From: an uncultured Clostridia bacterium
GTDB lineage: Bacteria > Bacillota > Clostridia > Oscillospirales > Acutalibacteraceae
Length of the DNA stretch: 37,365 nt
NCBI GenBank assembly: GCA_904420155.1
Contig: CAJFUH010000114.1
Location: forward strand, 1 to 37,365
Reading direction: 5' to 3'
Shown here: piece by piece, positions 1 through 8,982 of the stretch
Position numbering within the stretch: position 1 is the stretch's first letter
Layout: each line of letters opens with the position of its first letter
Program-made: the position numbers and the translations under genes
The notes under the pieces: model-generated
Database searches by the model: none
What the model saw: the letters and a program-made list of their open reading frames with translations, nothing else
What the model was told of the DNA's origin: nothing

Positions 1-68
1 ACAACAGGGCTCGAACCTGTGACCCCCTGCTTGTAAGGCAGGTGCTCTCCCAGCTGAGCTATGCTCCC
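1..68 (-). tRNA. tRNA-Val (anticodon TAC), 3' end truncated by the window edge
   Basis: Reverse complement GGGAGCATAGCTCAGCTGGGAGAGCACCTGCCTTACAAGCAGGGGGTCACAGGTTCGAGCCCTGT shows D-arm, anticodon loop CTTACAA and T-loop GGTTCGAGCC. Confidence 0.93.
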
Positions 69-179
69 ATCCTTTTCGCTTCCTTGCACTCCTTTTGGGA
101 GTGCTCTTTTGGCGACGCAGTATATTGTACTATATCCTGGAAAAAAAGTCAACGGATTCTACCCAAAAAATTCTTTTTT

Positions 180-2543
180 CTACATTTCTTGTTCCCAGAA
201 ATGTCGTATACTCTGGTCAATTTGTTCTATATTGCGGAAAAATCTCATTTTCTGCCAGTGCACTGGAAATAAACGCAGATATTCAGGCGTATGAAAACGA
301 TCGTCGATTAACAGCACCACCCCTTTGTCCTGTTCCCCTCGGATCACACGACCGGCCGCCTGCATTACTTTGTTCATCCCCGGATAACGGTAAGCAAAAG
401 CAAATCCTTTTCCCTTCTCCATCTCATCATAATATTCCCGGAGAATTTCCTGCTGCCAGTTTATCTGTGGCAATCCTACTCCCACAATCACAGTTCCCAA
501 CAGCCGTTCCCCCTTCAGGTCGATTCCTTCCGAAAAGATCCCTCCCAACACGCAAAACCCCACCAAAGTTTCGCTGCCCGCTTGGTCAAAATGAGATAAA
601 AAGTCCGCCCGCTGTGTTTCTTCCATATGGGATTCCTGCACTATAGTTCGGATATGGGGATAACATTCCGCAAACGCCGTATATACTTGCCTTAAATACT
701 GATAAGACGGAAAGAACACCAGATAATTCCCTCTTTTTCCTTCCACTACCGTGTAAATCAGCCGGCAAATCGGCAGAATACTGCTCTCTCTGTGCTGATA
801 GCGGGTATTTACTCCATCCGCCGCCAGCAGGCACAAATGGGATTCCTCATAAGGGGAGGGCAAGCTGTAGGTCTTAGATTTCTCGTCGCCGCCCAATACA
901 GAACGAAAATAGTCCAAAGGGGTAAGGGTAGCGGAAAATAAAATAGACGCTCTTCCTCGGTCCATAGCCTGCTTTAGTAAAAAAGAAGGGTCCAAACATA
1001 GCTGTTTGACCAGTATTTCGTTTCTCTTGCATTCCACATAGGTGACATATCGTTCATCATAAAAATCTGTGATATGCAGATAAAACAGCACGTCTAAATA
1101 AACCGAAAGCACTTTCTGGCGAATCGGGGAATCCGACGCTTGCGACAGCCACTCCTCGCAAACGGCGCTGAATTTCCAAAGCCGCCCGTTTAAAGAAGTT
1201 ATCGCTTCCTTTTGCACAAAGTTCCCTGTTGCTTCGCAAGATTTCCCCAAGGCAAGGAATTCCTTGTGAATCCGGTTGATCCCTCTGGAAAGCTCCTTGT
1301 GTTCTTTTCCTAATTCTTTTTTCAACTGCAAAAACGTAGATTTTTCCAAATACGCCGAATACATCTCCCGGGCACGATCCACCAAATTGTGGGCTTCGTC
1401 AATCAAAAAGATATACTCCCCTTGCGTATTGGAGAAAAAACGTTTCAGTGAGGCGTCGGGGTCAAACAGGTGGTTATAATCCCCAATGACCACATCACAC
1501 CATTCGGAGTAATCCAGCGCCAATTCAAAGGGACAGACTTTTTCTTCTCTGGCATAGGATTCCAATTTATCACGGGTCATATTATCTTCCTGATGGAGCA
1601 GTTTTTTTAATACCTTATTGATCCGGTCAAAGTATCCCTGCGCATAAGGGCATTGATCCGGATTGCAGGTACAATCCTCTTGGAAACAGATTTTTTCCTT
1701 TGCCGTAAGGGTAACGGCTTTTATCCGAAGACCCCGTTCCCTCAAGGTTGCAAGCGCATCTTCCGCCGCCCGGCGGGTCACAGTTTTCGCGGTTAGATAG
1801 AAAATAGTCCCTGTTTTCTGTTCTCCCATGGCCTTAATCGCAGGAAACAGGGTGGAAATCGTTTTTCCAACTCCAGTGGGGGCCTGGCAATAAAGCCGGG
1901 CTTTGGAAAGAATTGTACGATATACCGCGACAGCCATCTCCCGCTGCCCTTTCCGGTAGGAGGGGAAGGGAAAGGGAAGTGTGCCGATGGTATGGTTTCG
2001 GATCTCTTTCCACTCCGCCTGCCATCGGGCCCACTCCACATATTGCTCCAACAGCCCCTCGTAAAACTGCTGAAGGTCTTCTTTGGAAAAGTTCCGGGTA
2101 AACCGCTTGATTTCCTCTGTTTCAGTCTGATAATAAGTAAGACGCACCCCAATACGCTCCAAATCCCGCTGTATACAAAGGAAGTATCCATAACATTGCG
2201 CCTGAGCCCAATGTACTTCCTGAAAGGATTCGGTGATGGCCTCCATTGGCACATTTGTCGTCTTAATTTCGTCTACAATAATGCCATCTTCCTGCGTGAT
2301 AATCCCATCCGCTCTTCCCTCTACAAAGAAACGAACCCCTTGATAAACGCAAAGAAAGCTTAACGGTACTTCCGGTTGATAGCATTCTCCCTCTCGCTTC
2401 TGCAAAAGCCGGTGAATCCGGGCGCCTTCCTGCATGCGATTGATTCTTCCTCCAAACCGGTTATCAATACTGCCTTTCTTGAGGACAAACTCTACCAGTT
2501 GCCGCACCGAAATCTTACATTCTATGATCGGATTCTGTTCCAT
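180..2543 (-). CDS. DinG/Rad3 (XPD)-like ATP-dependent DNA helicase with N-terminal PD-(D/E)XK-like region
   Basis: Walker A APTGVGKT, DEAH-type LIDEAHN, FSATL, C-terminal QAAGRVIRGEQDKG; four-Cys cluster (CFQEDCTCNPDQC). Start set at MEQNPII (2543) rather than the longer ORF start. Confidence 0.88.
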   Translation of the reverse strand: MEQNPIIECKISVRQLVEFVLKKGSIDNRFGGRINRMQEGARIHRLLQKREGECYQPEVPLSFLCVYQGVRFFVEGRADGIITQEDGIIVDEIKTTNVPMEAITESFQEVHWAQAQCYGYFLCIQRDLERIGVRLTYYQTETEEIKRFTRNFSKEDLQQFYEGLLEQYVEWARWQAEWKEIRNHTIGTLPFPFPSYRKGQREMAVAVYRTILSKARLYCQAPTGVGKTISTLFPAIKAMGEQKTGTIFYLTAKTVTRRAAEDALATLRERGLRIKAVTLTAKEKICFQEDCTCNPDQCPYAQGYFDRINKVLKKLLHQEDNMTRDKLESYAREEKVCPFELALDYSEWCDVVIGDYNHLFDPDASLKRFFSNTQGEYIFLIDEAHNLVDRAREMYSAYLEKSTFLQLKKELGKEHKELSRGINRIHKEFLALGKSCEATGNFVQKEAITSLNGRLWKFSAVCEEWLSQASDSPIRQKVLSVYLDVLFYLHITDFYDERYVTYVECKRNEILVKQLCLDPSFLLKQAMDRGRASILFSATLTPLDYFRSVLGGDEKSKTYSLPSPYEESHLCLLAADGVNTRYQHRESSILPICRLIYTVVEGKRGNYLVFFPSYQYLRQVYTAFAECYPHIRTIVQESHMEETQRADFLSHFDQAGSETLVGFCVLGGIFSEGIDLKGERLLGTVIVGVGLPQINWQQEILREYYDEMEKGKGFAFAYRYPGMNKVMQAAGRVIRGEQDKGVVLLIDDRFHTPEYLRLFPVHWQKMRFFRNIEQIDQSIRHFWEQEM

Positions 2544-2690
2544 TGCTCTCCCCCCTTTTTCATTGTAGCATAGTTCTTCAAGGAAAGCCAAGTTGATCAT
2601 ATATATACCAAAATAAAGGCAGGAAAAATGGCAACCGTTTGATACGGTCGCCATTTTTGTGAGATCTGAGGAAAAGTATCCCTACCATTT

Positions 2691-3032
2691 TTATTTGGAT
2701 CTTTCCAGCCTTCGTTTTTCCTTTTTGCTCTCTATTACATGCCGGATTGCCATAACAGGATGATGGAAAAGCATACGAGGACCGGAAAACCGCATAACCT
2801 CCCGGATTTTTTCCCTCATTTCCGGTTTATAGCAATGTACTTTGCAGTTGGAACAAAAAGTCTTGGTTTCCATAAAAGGACAGTGGTCGCTGCGCTGGCA
2901 AGCATAAGCCTCCAGCTTTTTACAATCGGGACACAAGCCCTGTTCCGGATGGTGCCTTTTTTTACAGTAAAGAGCGATCATCTGGGAAACCATCTGTTTT
3001 TCCCTCTCCCTTTTCTCTGCAATACTTTTCAT
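2691..3032 (-). CDS. Nitrous oxide-stimulated promoter family protein (small Cys-rich)
   Basis: 113 aa with pattern MIxxYCxxxH...CxxCxxLxxYAxxRxxxCPF...TFCxxCxVHCYxPxMRxxIRxVMRFSGPRM; TAATG overlap with the upstream ABC gene. Confidence 0.8.
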   Translation of the reverse strand: MKSIAEKREREKQMVSQMIALYCKKRHHPEQGLCPDCKKLEAYACQRSDHCPFMETKTFCSNCKVHCYKPEMREKIREVMRFSGPRMLFHHPVMAIRHVIESKKEKRRLERSK

Positions 3033-4690
3033 TAGCTCATCCTTCCCTGTTCTACGGAATATACCGTATCGGCAATACGCATGGTGGAAGCCCGATGGGA
3101 CACCAGAACCACCGTCTTGCCTTTTCTCTCCTTATGCAGAGACTGCAAAATCACCGCTTCGTTCAAGCTGTCCAAATTGCTGGTAGGCTCATCCAAAAGG
3201 ACCAACGGCGCTTGATGCAGAAAGGCCCGGGCCAACCCTATGCGCTGGCGTTCTCCTCCGGATAAGGTATCCCCCAGTTCCCCTACCGGAGTATCATACC
3301 CTTGCGGCAATTTGGTAATAAAATCGTGGATCGATGCTTTTTTGCAGGCTTCCTCAATTTCCTCTCGCGTAGCGTCGCGCTTGGCAATGCGGATATTCTG
3401 CTCAATACTGTCATGAAATAAATGCGTCTCCTGCGTGACATAGCTTTCCATTTTTCGCAGATTATCGGTATTGATCTCCCCGACGTCTGTATCGGAAATC
3501 TTGACGCTGCCCTGCTGTACATTCCAAAAACGCATCAGCAATTTTAGAAGGGTGGACTTTCCGCTTCCGCTTTTCCCGACGATTCCCACCACTTGATTTT
3601 GTGGAATCTGTAAGGAAATATCGGACAAAATCATCTCTTCTCTATAAGCGAAGGTGACATGTCCCACCTCTGCCCCCGAGAAGGTTATCTCCGGCTTTCC
3701 CTTGACTTCTTCTACCACAGGGCTCTCATCCAGGATATCCAATACCCGGTTTCCAGCGGCAAAAGTATTTTGAAGGGTGCTTCCCAAATTGGCCAACGCC
3801 ACCACCGGCCCAAAAGAGCTCATCAGGGCAATCATAGGGATTAACACGCCGTCAAACCCTGTCAGCCCTCTCTGATAGAGGAGTACCGCAACCGCCAAAA
3901 GCAACAGGTCAAAAACCAGGATCGCCGTATTGGTAACCGCCATATTGCGCCCTGTGGAATATTTCATCTTTTCTTCTTCTTTGGCCAATCCATCTGTCCG
4001 CTGATTCATCTCTTCCAGGCGTTTTTCCCCCCTATGATATTGGATCGTTTCGGACAGGCCCCGCAGGCTATCCAATACATAGCTACTCAAATCGCCGGAT
4101 TTGCTTCGAAATTTGATGCCGTCATCTCCGCTGGTTTTGGAAACAACCACTGGAATCACCACGCCTACAACGAGATAAGCCACTGCCGCCACCAATCCCA
4201 AAATCCAATGGTATTGCCCAATAAAAATGCACATCACCAGCGACATCAGCACAGCGATTAAAATGGGGGAAATCGTATGGGCATAGAAGACTTCCAACAG
4301 TTCAATATCCGAGGTGATAACGGAAATCAAATTTCCTTTGTCCCTTCCCTCCAGCTTAGCTGGGCAAAGGCGGCGCAGCGCCCGAAACACATGATCCCGG
4401 ATCAACGCCAGCAGTTTAAAGGCCAAATAGTGGTTGCATGCCTGTTCCCCATAGCGCAGTATCCCCCGCAGAAGCGCAAAAGCACCGACGCAAACAAAGG
4501 CGGCGCCCGCCGCCACCGGCACGGAAAAACCCAAAGCATCCAGCACTGCATATCCCCCAAAAATGGTGATAAAAGCGGCGCACAGATGCCCGATCACCCC
4601 CATACATACCGCCAATACCATCACACCGGTCAACGGCTTGACCAGTTGGAGAAGCCGTCCGCAAATAGCTAAATTACTTCTGCGTTTCAT
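3032..4690 (-). CDS. ABC transporter permease/ATPase, CydC-like
   Basis: TM domain plus NBD: GKSGSGKST, LSGGERQRIGLARAFL, LVLLDEPTSNLD; start at MKRRSN (ATGA overlap with upstream gene). Confidence 0.85.
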   Translation of the reverse strand: MKRRSNLAICGRLLQLVKPLTGVMVLAVCMGVIGHLCAAFITIFGGYAVLDALGFSVPVAAGAAFVCVGAFALLRGILRYGEQACNHYLAFKLLALIRDHVFRALRRLCPAKLEGRDKGNLISVITSDIELLEVFYAHTISPILIAVLMSLVMCIFIGQYHWILGLVAAVAYLVVGVVIPVVVSKTSGDDGIKFRSKSGDLSSYVLDSLRGLSETIQYHRGEKRLEEMNQRTDGLAKEEEKMKYSTGRNMAVTNTAILVFDLLLLAVAVLLYQRGLTGFDGVLIPMIALMSSFGPVVALANLGSTLQNTFAAGNRVLDILDESPVVEEVKGKPEITFSGAEVGHVTFAYREEMILSDISLQIPQNQVVGIVGKSGSGKSTLLKLLMRFWNVQQGSVKISDTDVGEINTDNLRKMESYVTQETHLFHDSIEQNIRIAKRDATREEIEEACKKASIHDFITKLPQGYDTPVGELGDTLSGGERQRIGLARAFLHQAPLVLLDEPTSNLDSLNEAVILQSLHKERKGKTVVLVSHRASTMRIADTVYSVEQGRMS

Positions 4691-6429
4691 GCTGTTTCCT
4701 CCTCCCTCCGGTACTGTTCCAAACTCTGTTGGGCGCCCCATAGCCGTTCATATTCCCCATGAAGCGACAGCAGTTCCTGGTGGGCGCCGCTCTCCACTAT
4801 ATTCCCCTCCCGAACCACATAGATCCGATCCGCCGGAACTACGTTGGCCAGGCGATGGGAGATGAGCAATACCGTTTTTGACTGAGATAGTGTGTAAATC
4901 TGTTCCATAATATCGTTTTCGCTTTCTACATCGATATTGGATGTGGCCTCGTCGAAAATGTAAACAGGGCTGTCATGAAGAAGCGCTCTGGACAACGCCA
5001 AACGCTGGCACTGTCCACCGGAAAAATTAGAAGCCTTTTCCAACAGCAAGGTGTCCAACCCCTGCTCGCTTCTCAGGAAATCCGCAAGCTTTGTTTTTTC
5101 CAAAGCCTCCCACAATTGTTGATCGGTGGCTTGGGGATTGCCCATCCGCAAATTTTCCCGTACGGTCCCCTTAAATAAATAGCTATTGTGGCTGATATAG
5201 GTAATATGGCTCATTAAGCAATCCTCTTGTATTTGGGACAGCTCCACTCCACCGATGGTGATGGATCCTCGATACCCTTTTTTCCTGCCCATCAGAAGAG
5301 AAGCTATGGTGGATTTTCCGCATCCACTTTCCCCTACGATAGCGGTAAAGCTGCCCTTCGGAAATTCCATAGAAACTCCGTACAAGATCTCCCGCTCCTC
5401 TTGATAGGAAAAGGAAACTTCCCGATAGGAAATATCCCCAGACTGGGGCGGGATCATTTCTGTCTTGGGTTCCGGCTCAGGCAAGTCCAGCAAACGGAAA
5501 ATTTTATCGCTTGCCGCCATTCCATTCATGGCGATATGGAAAAAGCTGCCCAACTGCCTCATGGGGATGAAAAAATCCGCCGACAACAGAATAATAGCGA
5601 TACATCCTCCCAAAGATACATGGCCCGCCTGAAATTGGGTAACTGCCATGATCACGCCCAGCGCAGCTCCTCCATAAGCGACCAAATCCATAATGGTAAT
5701 GGAATTTAACTGCATTGTTAGAACCTTCATGGTAATCTTGCGGAATTTTTCCGCCTCCCGGTTCATCTCTTCCTGTTTATAGTCATCCGCCTGATAAATT
5801 TTCAGGGTGGTCAAACCTTGTAAATTTTCTAAAAAAGTATCGCCCATGGCGGTATATTGCCCCCAATATTTCGAGAGAAGCTTTTTGGCAAAAGTCTGTA
5901 CGCCTGCAATAGCTGCCGGGATCAACGGGACGCATACCAGCAGTACAATGGCCGCAGGAAAATTGATAAAAGATAACACCGCAAACAGCGTAATGGGGGC
6001 CAGCATACTATAAAAGAACTGGGGAAGATACGCGCCAAAATAGGTTTCCAGCTGGTCTACCCCCTCCACAGACATCTGTACCACTTCTGAGGAAGAAACG
6101 TCATCGGTATAAGAAGCGCCTAAATGCAACAGTTTCTGATAAATCTTTTCCCGTAATACTCTCTTGACCGACTTAGAGGAAAGGTATCCCATACGGCTGG
6201 CCCCTGTGGTACATAAAAACCGTATCACTAACGCGGAGGCTACCGCAACCGCCACAAAAATCAGCGCGTTCTCGTCCATATCTCCCGTTACCATTTTCTG
6301 CAAGAGGGAGGCTATGGAAAAAATCATTCCCATATTTGCAACCAGCCCGCACCATTGCAGCAGTACATTTGCCGCTATGTACTTCTTACTTTCCGGTACT
6401 GTTCCAATCAAACGTTTATTAATCATCAT
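4687..6429 (-). CDS. ABC transporter permease/ATPase, CydD-like
   Basis: GESGCGKSTIASL, FSGGQCQRLALSRALL, YIFDEATSNID; six-TM ABC exporter N-terminus; forms a pair with the downstream ABC gene. Confidence 0.85.
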   Translation of the reverse strand: MMINKRLIGTVPESKKYIAANVLLQWCGLVANMGMIFSIASLLQKMVTGDMDENALIFVAVAVASALVIRFLCTTGASRMGYLSSKSVKRVLREKIYQKLLHLGASYTDDVSSSEVVQMSVEGVDQLETYFGAYLPQFFYSMLAPITLFAVLSFINFPAAIVLLVCVPLIPAAIAGVQTFAKKLLSKYWGQYTAMGDTFLENLQGLTTLKIYQADDYKQEEMNREAEKFRKITMKVLTMQLNSITIMDLVAYGGAALGVIMAVTQFQAGHVSLGGCIAIILLSADFFIPMRQLGSFFHIAMNGMAASDKIFRLLDLPEPEPKTEMIPPQSGDISYREVSFSYQEEREILYGVSMEFPKGSFTAIVGESGCGKSTIASLLMGRKKGYRGSITIGGVELSQIQEDCLMSHITYISHNSYLFKGTVRENLRMGNPQATDQQLWEALEKTKLADFLRSEQGLDTLLLEKASNFSGGQCQRLALSRALLHDSPVYIFDEATSNIDVESENDIMEQIYTLSQSKTVLLISHRLANVVPADRIYVVREGNIVESGAHQELLSLHGEYERLWGAQQSLEQYRREEETA

Positions 6430-6579
6430 GACCTTATTGATTCACCCCTATTATTTGTTTTGATTTTTTTGTCAAAAATAAAAATAGACTTTCCCTCCTT
6501 CTTTCTGTTTACATCCCATCGAGCTCTTTCGCAGATTTGATATAACTAACCCGGAAAGGCAGCTCTCTTTTCCTGTTTT

Positions 6580-6629
6580 ATAACCCCCGTCGAAAAGTTA
6601 GATAAGGCTAACTTTTCGACGGGGGTTAT
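6580..6629. repeat. 21-bp perfect inverted repeat, 8-nt loop
   Basis: ataacccccgtcgaaaagtta / gataaggc / taacttttcgacgggggttat; no T-run follows on either strand. Confidence 0.9.
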
Positions 6630-6675
6630 CGGTTGCCTTATCGCTTTTTACTATATCATAAAGTCTACCTGTCAG

Positions 6676-6717
6676 GGGCAAATAATTTGTAGCGTATGTG
6701 CTACAAATTATTTGCCC
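6676..6717. repeat. 18-bp perfect inverted repeat, 6-nt loop
   Basis: gggcaaataatttgtagc / gtatgt / gctacaaattatttgccc; a 24-nt segment recurs at 6770-6793 (21/24 identical). Confidence 0.9.
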
Positions 6718-6819
6718 TTGAACACTTTTTGAAAAATTTCTATGATTTCTCTTTGAGGTTTTATAAGTTGCATATATGCTACAAATTATCTGCTTTTCTT
6801 TTTTGTGAAACAACCATTG

Positions 6820-7659
6820 CTAAATCATAATGGTAAAAATTGCGGTACTCTCTGGCATATAAAGCGGACCCACGCTACAATCCATTTTCAAACACACGCT
6901 TCCATGAAACATTGTCCCTATTCCGCTTCCCATATTGATAAATTGTAACATCTCCGCTGGGAACTGCAAAAAATCTCCATTGCGTTCTGCATCGCAGAAT
7001 GCCGCCCCGTCAAAGTATTTCATATTGCAGATTTTTCCCTGCATTTTCTTTCCATCTATTGTGGAAGACCGCACAACAGAAACTGCTTTCAGCCGGATCA
7101 ATCCCTGTGATTTTTTTACCACCAGTTCGCATGGATGTTCAAACCCATCGTTAGCCATGGAAATATTGTTGTGCCCTTCTACATTTTCTTTATAAATCAT
7201 AAAAGGGAATACATACGATCCATCCCTTAAATGACGGCACAAATCAGACCCGTCAAACTGTTTCCTGCCTTTCAGCACATGTTGAATATGATAGCGTTCC
7301 TCCATTCTTTGGATCATTTGAAAGGTTTCATCAGAACAATATAAAGATAGGTATCCAGCATCTATCTGTGCATTTGTGGGGCTGACCCCTTCATACATAA
7401 GATGGCTGACTGCTATTTCCATGCGATCGCGGTACCGCTCAGCCATTTGGATGCCGACACGTGTCAGCCTGGGGTGTCTACTATCGGAACGGTCTAAAAA
7501 GCCGTCCTTTTCCAAAGCTATCATGGCCCGGCTGATGGTATATTTCTCCACCACCAAAGTCTTAGATAAATTGGTGACGGTACAATTCTCCGGCGACATT
7601 TTTAAAAAACAGATCAAAATTCGCATCTTTAATAACTCTGTGCTTTCCGGCATATACAA
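6820..7659 (-). CDS. Winged-helix regulator, DtxR-derived N-terminal region lacking metal ligands, with C-terminal domain of unknown function
   Basis: 279 aa; N-terminal ~115 aa aligns by eye with the DtxR proteins at 8267 and 9875 (AERYRDRM...EGVSPTNAQIDAGYLSLYCSDETFQMI vs AEKIYERH...LGVDPKVAVEDACRMEHVISSESFAAI). Confidence 0.7.
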   Translation of the reverse strand: MYMPESTELLKMRILICFLKMSPENCTVTNLSKTLVVEKYTISRAMIALEKDGFLDRSDSRHPRLTRVGIQMAERYRDRMEIAVSHLMYEGVSPTNAQIDAGYLSLYCSDETFQMIQRMEERYHIQHVLKGRKQFDGSDLCRHLRDGSYVFPFMIYKENVEGHNNISMANDGFEHPCELVVKKSQGLIRLKAVSVVRSSTIDGKKMQGKICNMKYFDGAAFCDAERNGDFLQFPAEMLQFINMGSGIGTMFHGSVCLKMDCSVGPLYMPESTAIFTIMI

Positions 7660-7669
7660 ATTCCTTTCT

Positions 7670-8146
7670 TTATGGGGATACTGGATGTTCTTCCCTCTGC
7701 ATGCTCCGCACGGGATACCCCGCCCCCTGCATAATCTGTCTGAGCTCTTGTTCTGAAAGCTTGTGCTCCGACCATACTTTTATTTGTCTTTTTTCTAAAT
7801 TTGTTTTTACAAAAAAGCCCTTCTCCCTGCAAAAAATTTTTGCCAGCTGTTTTTTATCTTCCTGAATCATAGCGCCGTCTACTTGTATGAAATACATATT
7901 AAGGTAGTGGGAAACTTTCTGCTTTCTTTCCCGGATATATTTTTTACCTACCTCAGTGACTCCACAATACCCCAGGCATAACCTTTTGCAGTAACTTTTT
8001 ACGCCAAAAATAAAAATAAGGAAGAAAAGAAGGCAAATTAAAATAGCTATCGTCACGGAATCCCCCTGTGCCCACCTAACTGAATTAAATATAACCGTCA
8101 ATAAATTTTGTTTTGGCATATTTCTAAAACCACACTTTTGTATCAA
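7670..8146 (-). CDS. Single-TM membrane protein with degenerate HMA-like (ferredoxin-fold) C-terminal domain
   Basis: TM segment TIAILICLLFFLIFIFGV, Cys-containing juxtamembrane segment, then YFIQVDGAMIQEDKKQLAKIF...VKTNLEKRQIKVWSEHKLSEQELRQIMQGAGYPV, which has the HMA pattern without CxxC. Confidence 0.6.
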   Translation of the reverse strand: MIQKCGFRNMPKQNLLTVIFNSVRWAQGDSVTIAILICLLFFLIFIFGVKSYCKRLCLGYCGVTEVGKKYIRERKQKVSHYLNMYFIQVDGAMIQEDKKQLAKIFCREKGFFVKTNLEKRQIKVWSEHKLSEQELRQIMQGAGYPVRSMQREEHPVSP

Positions 8147-8266
8147 ACTTTTTTTACAATCGGCAAAAAGAAATAGAATTCCTTGAAAAAAGGAGTGAAG
8201 CTGTGATATAATAAATAAAATTCTTTCTTTTATTTCCCTAAAATCTATCTAAAGAACGGTGATCCC

Positions 8267-8662
8267 ATGAAAATAAAAGAATCCGCCGAAAATTATTTGG
8301 AGACTATTTTAATTTTGCACAACAAAAAAGGTTCTGTCCGATCTATTGATATCGCCACAGAATTGGAGTTTTCCAAACCCAGTGTCAGTGTAGCAATGAA
8401 AAATCTTCGGGAAAACGGATATATTGAAGTAAGTCCGGAAGGTTATATTACCTTACTAGAAAAAGGACGAGAAATCGCGGAAAAAATTTATGAGCGCCAC
8501 ACGCTCCTTTCTGAATGGCTGACCGCCTTAGGGGTGGATCCAAAAGTTGCAGTGGAGGACGCCTGCCGTATGGAACATGTCATCAGCTCAGAAAGTTTTG
8601 CCGCTATTAAGCGCCATGTCCAAGACAAAACAGACGACGATTTCTCTATATCAAATAAATAA
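8267..8662 (+). CDS. DtxR/MntR-family metal-dependent transcriptional regulator (Asn at the first ligand position)
   Basis: MKIKESAENYLETILIL...VRSIDIATELEFSKPSVSVAMKNLRENGYI...YERH...DACRMEHVIS; promoter TTGAAA-N18-TATAAT upstream. Confidence 0.9.
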   Translation: MKIKESAENYLETILILHNKKGSVRSIDIATELEFSKPSVSVAMKNLRENGYIEVSPEGYITLLEKGREIAEKIYERHTLLSEWLTALGVDPKVAVEDACRMEHVISSESFAAIKRHVQDKTDDDFSISNK

Positions 8663-8671
8663 AAAGATATC

Positions 8672-8703
8672 GCTCCTCCTGCCGAAAAGCGGGAGGAGCT
8701 TTG
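8672..8703 (+). terminator. Rho-independent terminator after the dtxR-like gene
   Basis: gctcctcctgc...gcgggaggagctttgtt stem-loop just after the stop codon. Confidence 0.6.
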
Positions 8704-8733
8704 TTCTAATCGGCTTTTTAAACAAAGATAGAT

Positions 8734-8919
8734 ATGACGTTGCATAGCGCCCAAATCAAAGAAGGCAGCTTGCAGGTAAAAAATTCCATGCGCAATATGT
8801 CAACAAAACACTGACAAAGAATGCGGAAATCATTTGTACCGCACTATATTACCGTGGCGGTAGTATCGGTATTGTGTATCGCACTGGATCGTGGGACATT
8901 TGCCAGAATGAGTGAGGTC
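8734..8919 (+). pseudogene. Putative frameshifted feoA relic
   Basis: Pieces in three frames read in FeoA order: MTLHSAQIKEGSLQVKN..., LTKNAEIICTALYYRGGSIGIVYR, IALDRGTFARMSEV; no single frame is open throughout. Confidence 0.5.
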
Positions 8920-8982
8920 AAACAATTCCTTGGCAGAGCTATCTGCACCCCCAACACCGCCAAAGCTCCCCATCGTTTGGTT

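Noticed and set aside
95-646. 183-aa plus-strand ORF
   Set aside because: Antisense to the helicase gene, Pro/Ser-rich shadow ORF, no RBS.
6598-6813. 71-aa minus-strand ORF with internal repeat (KQIICSIYAT / GQIICSTYAT)
   Set aside because: The repeat comes from the inverted/direct repeat DNA itself; no good SD and no protein-like composition.
6820-7659. YMPEST motif present at both N- and C-termini of the 279-aa regulator
   Set aside because: Only six residues, different codons around it, no flanking similarity; probably chance.
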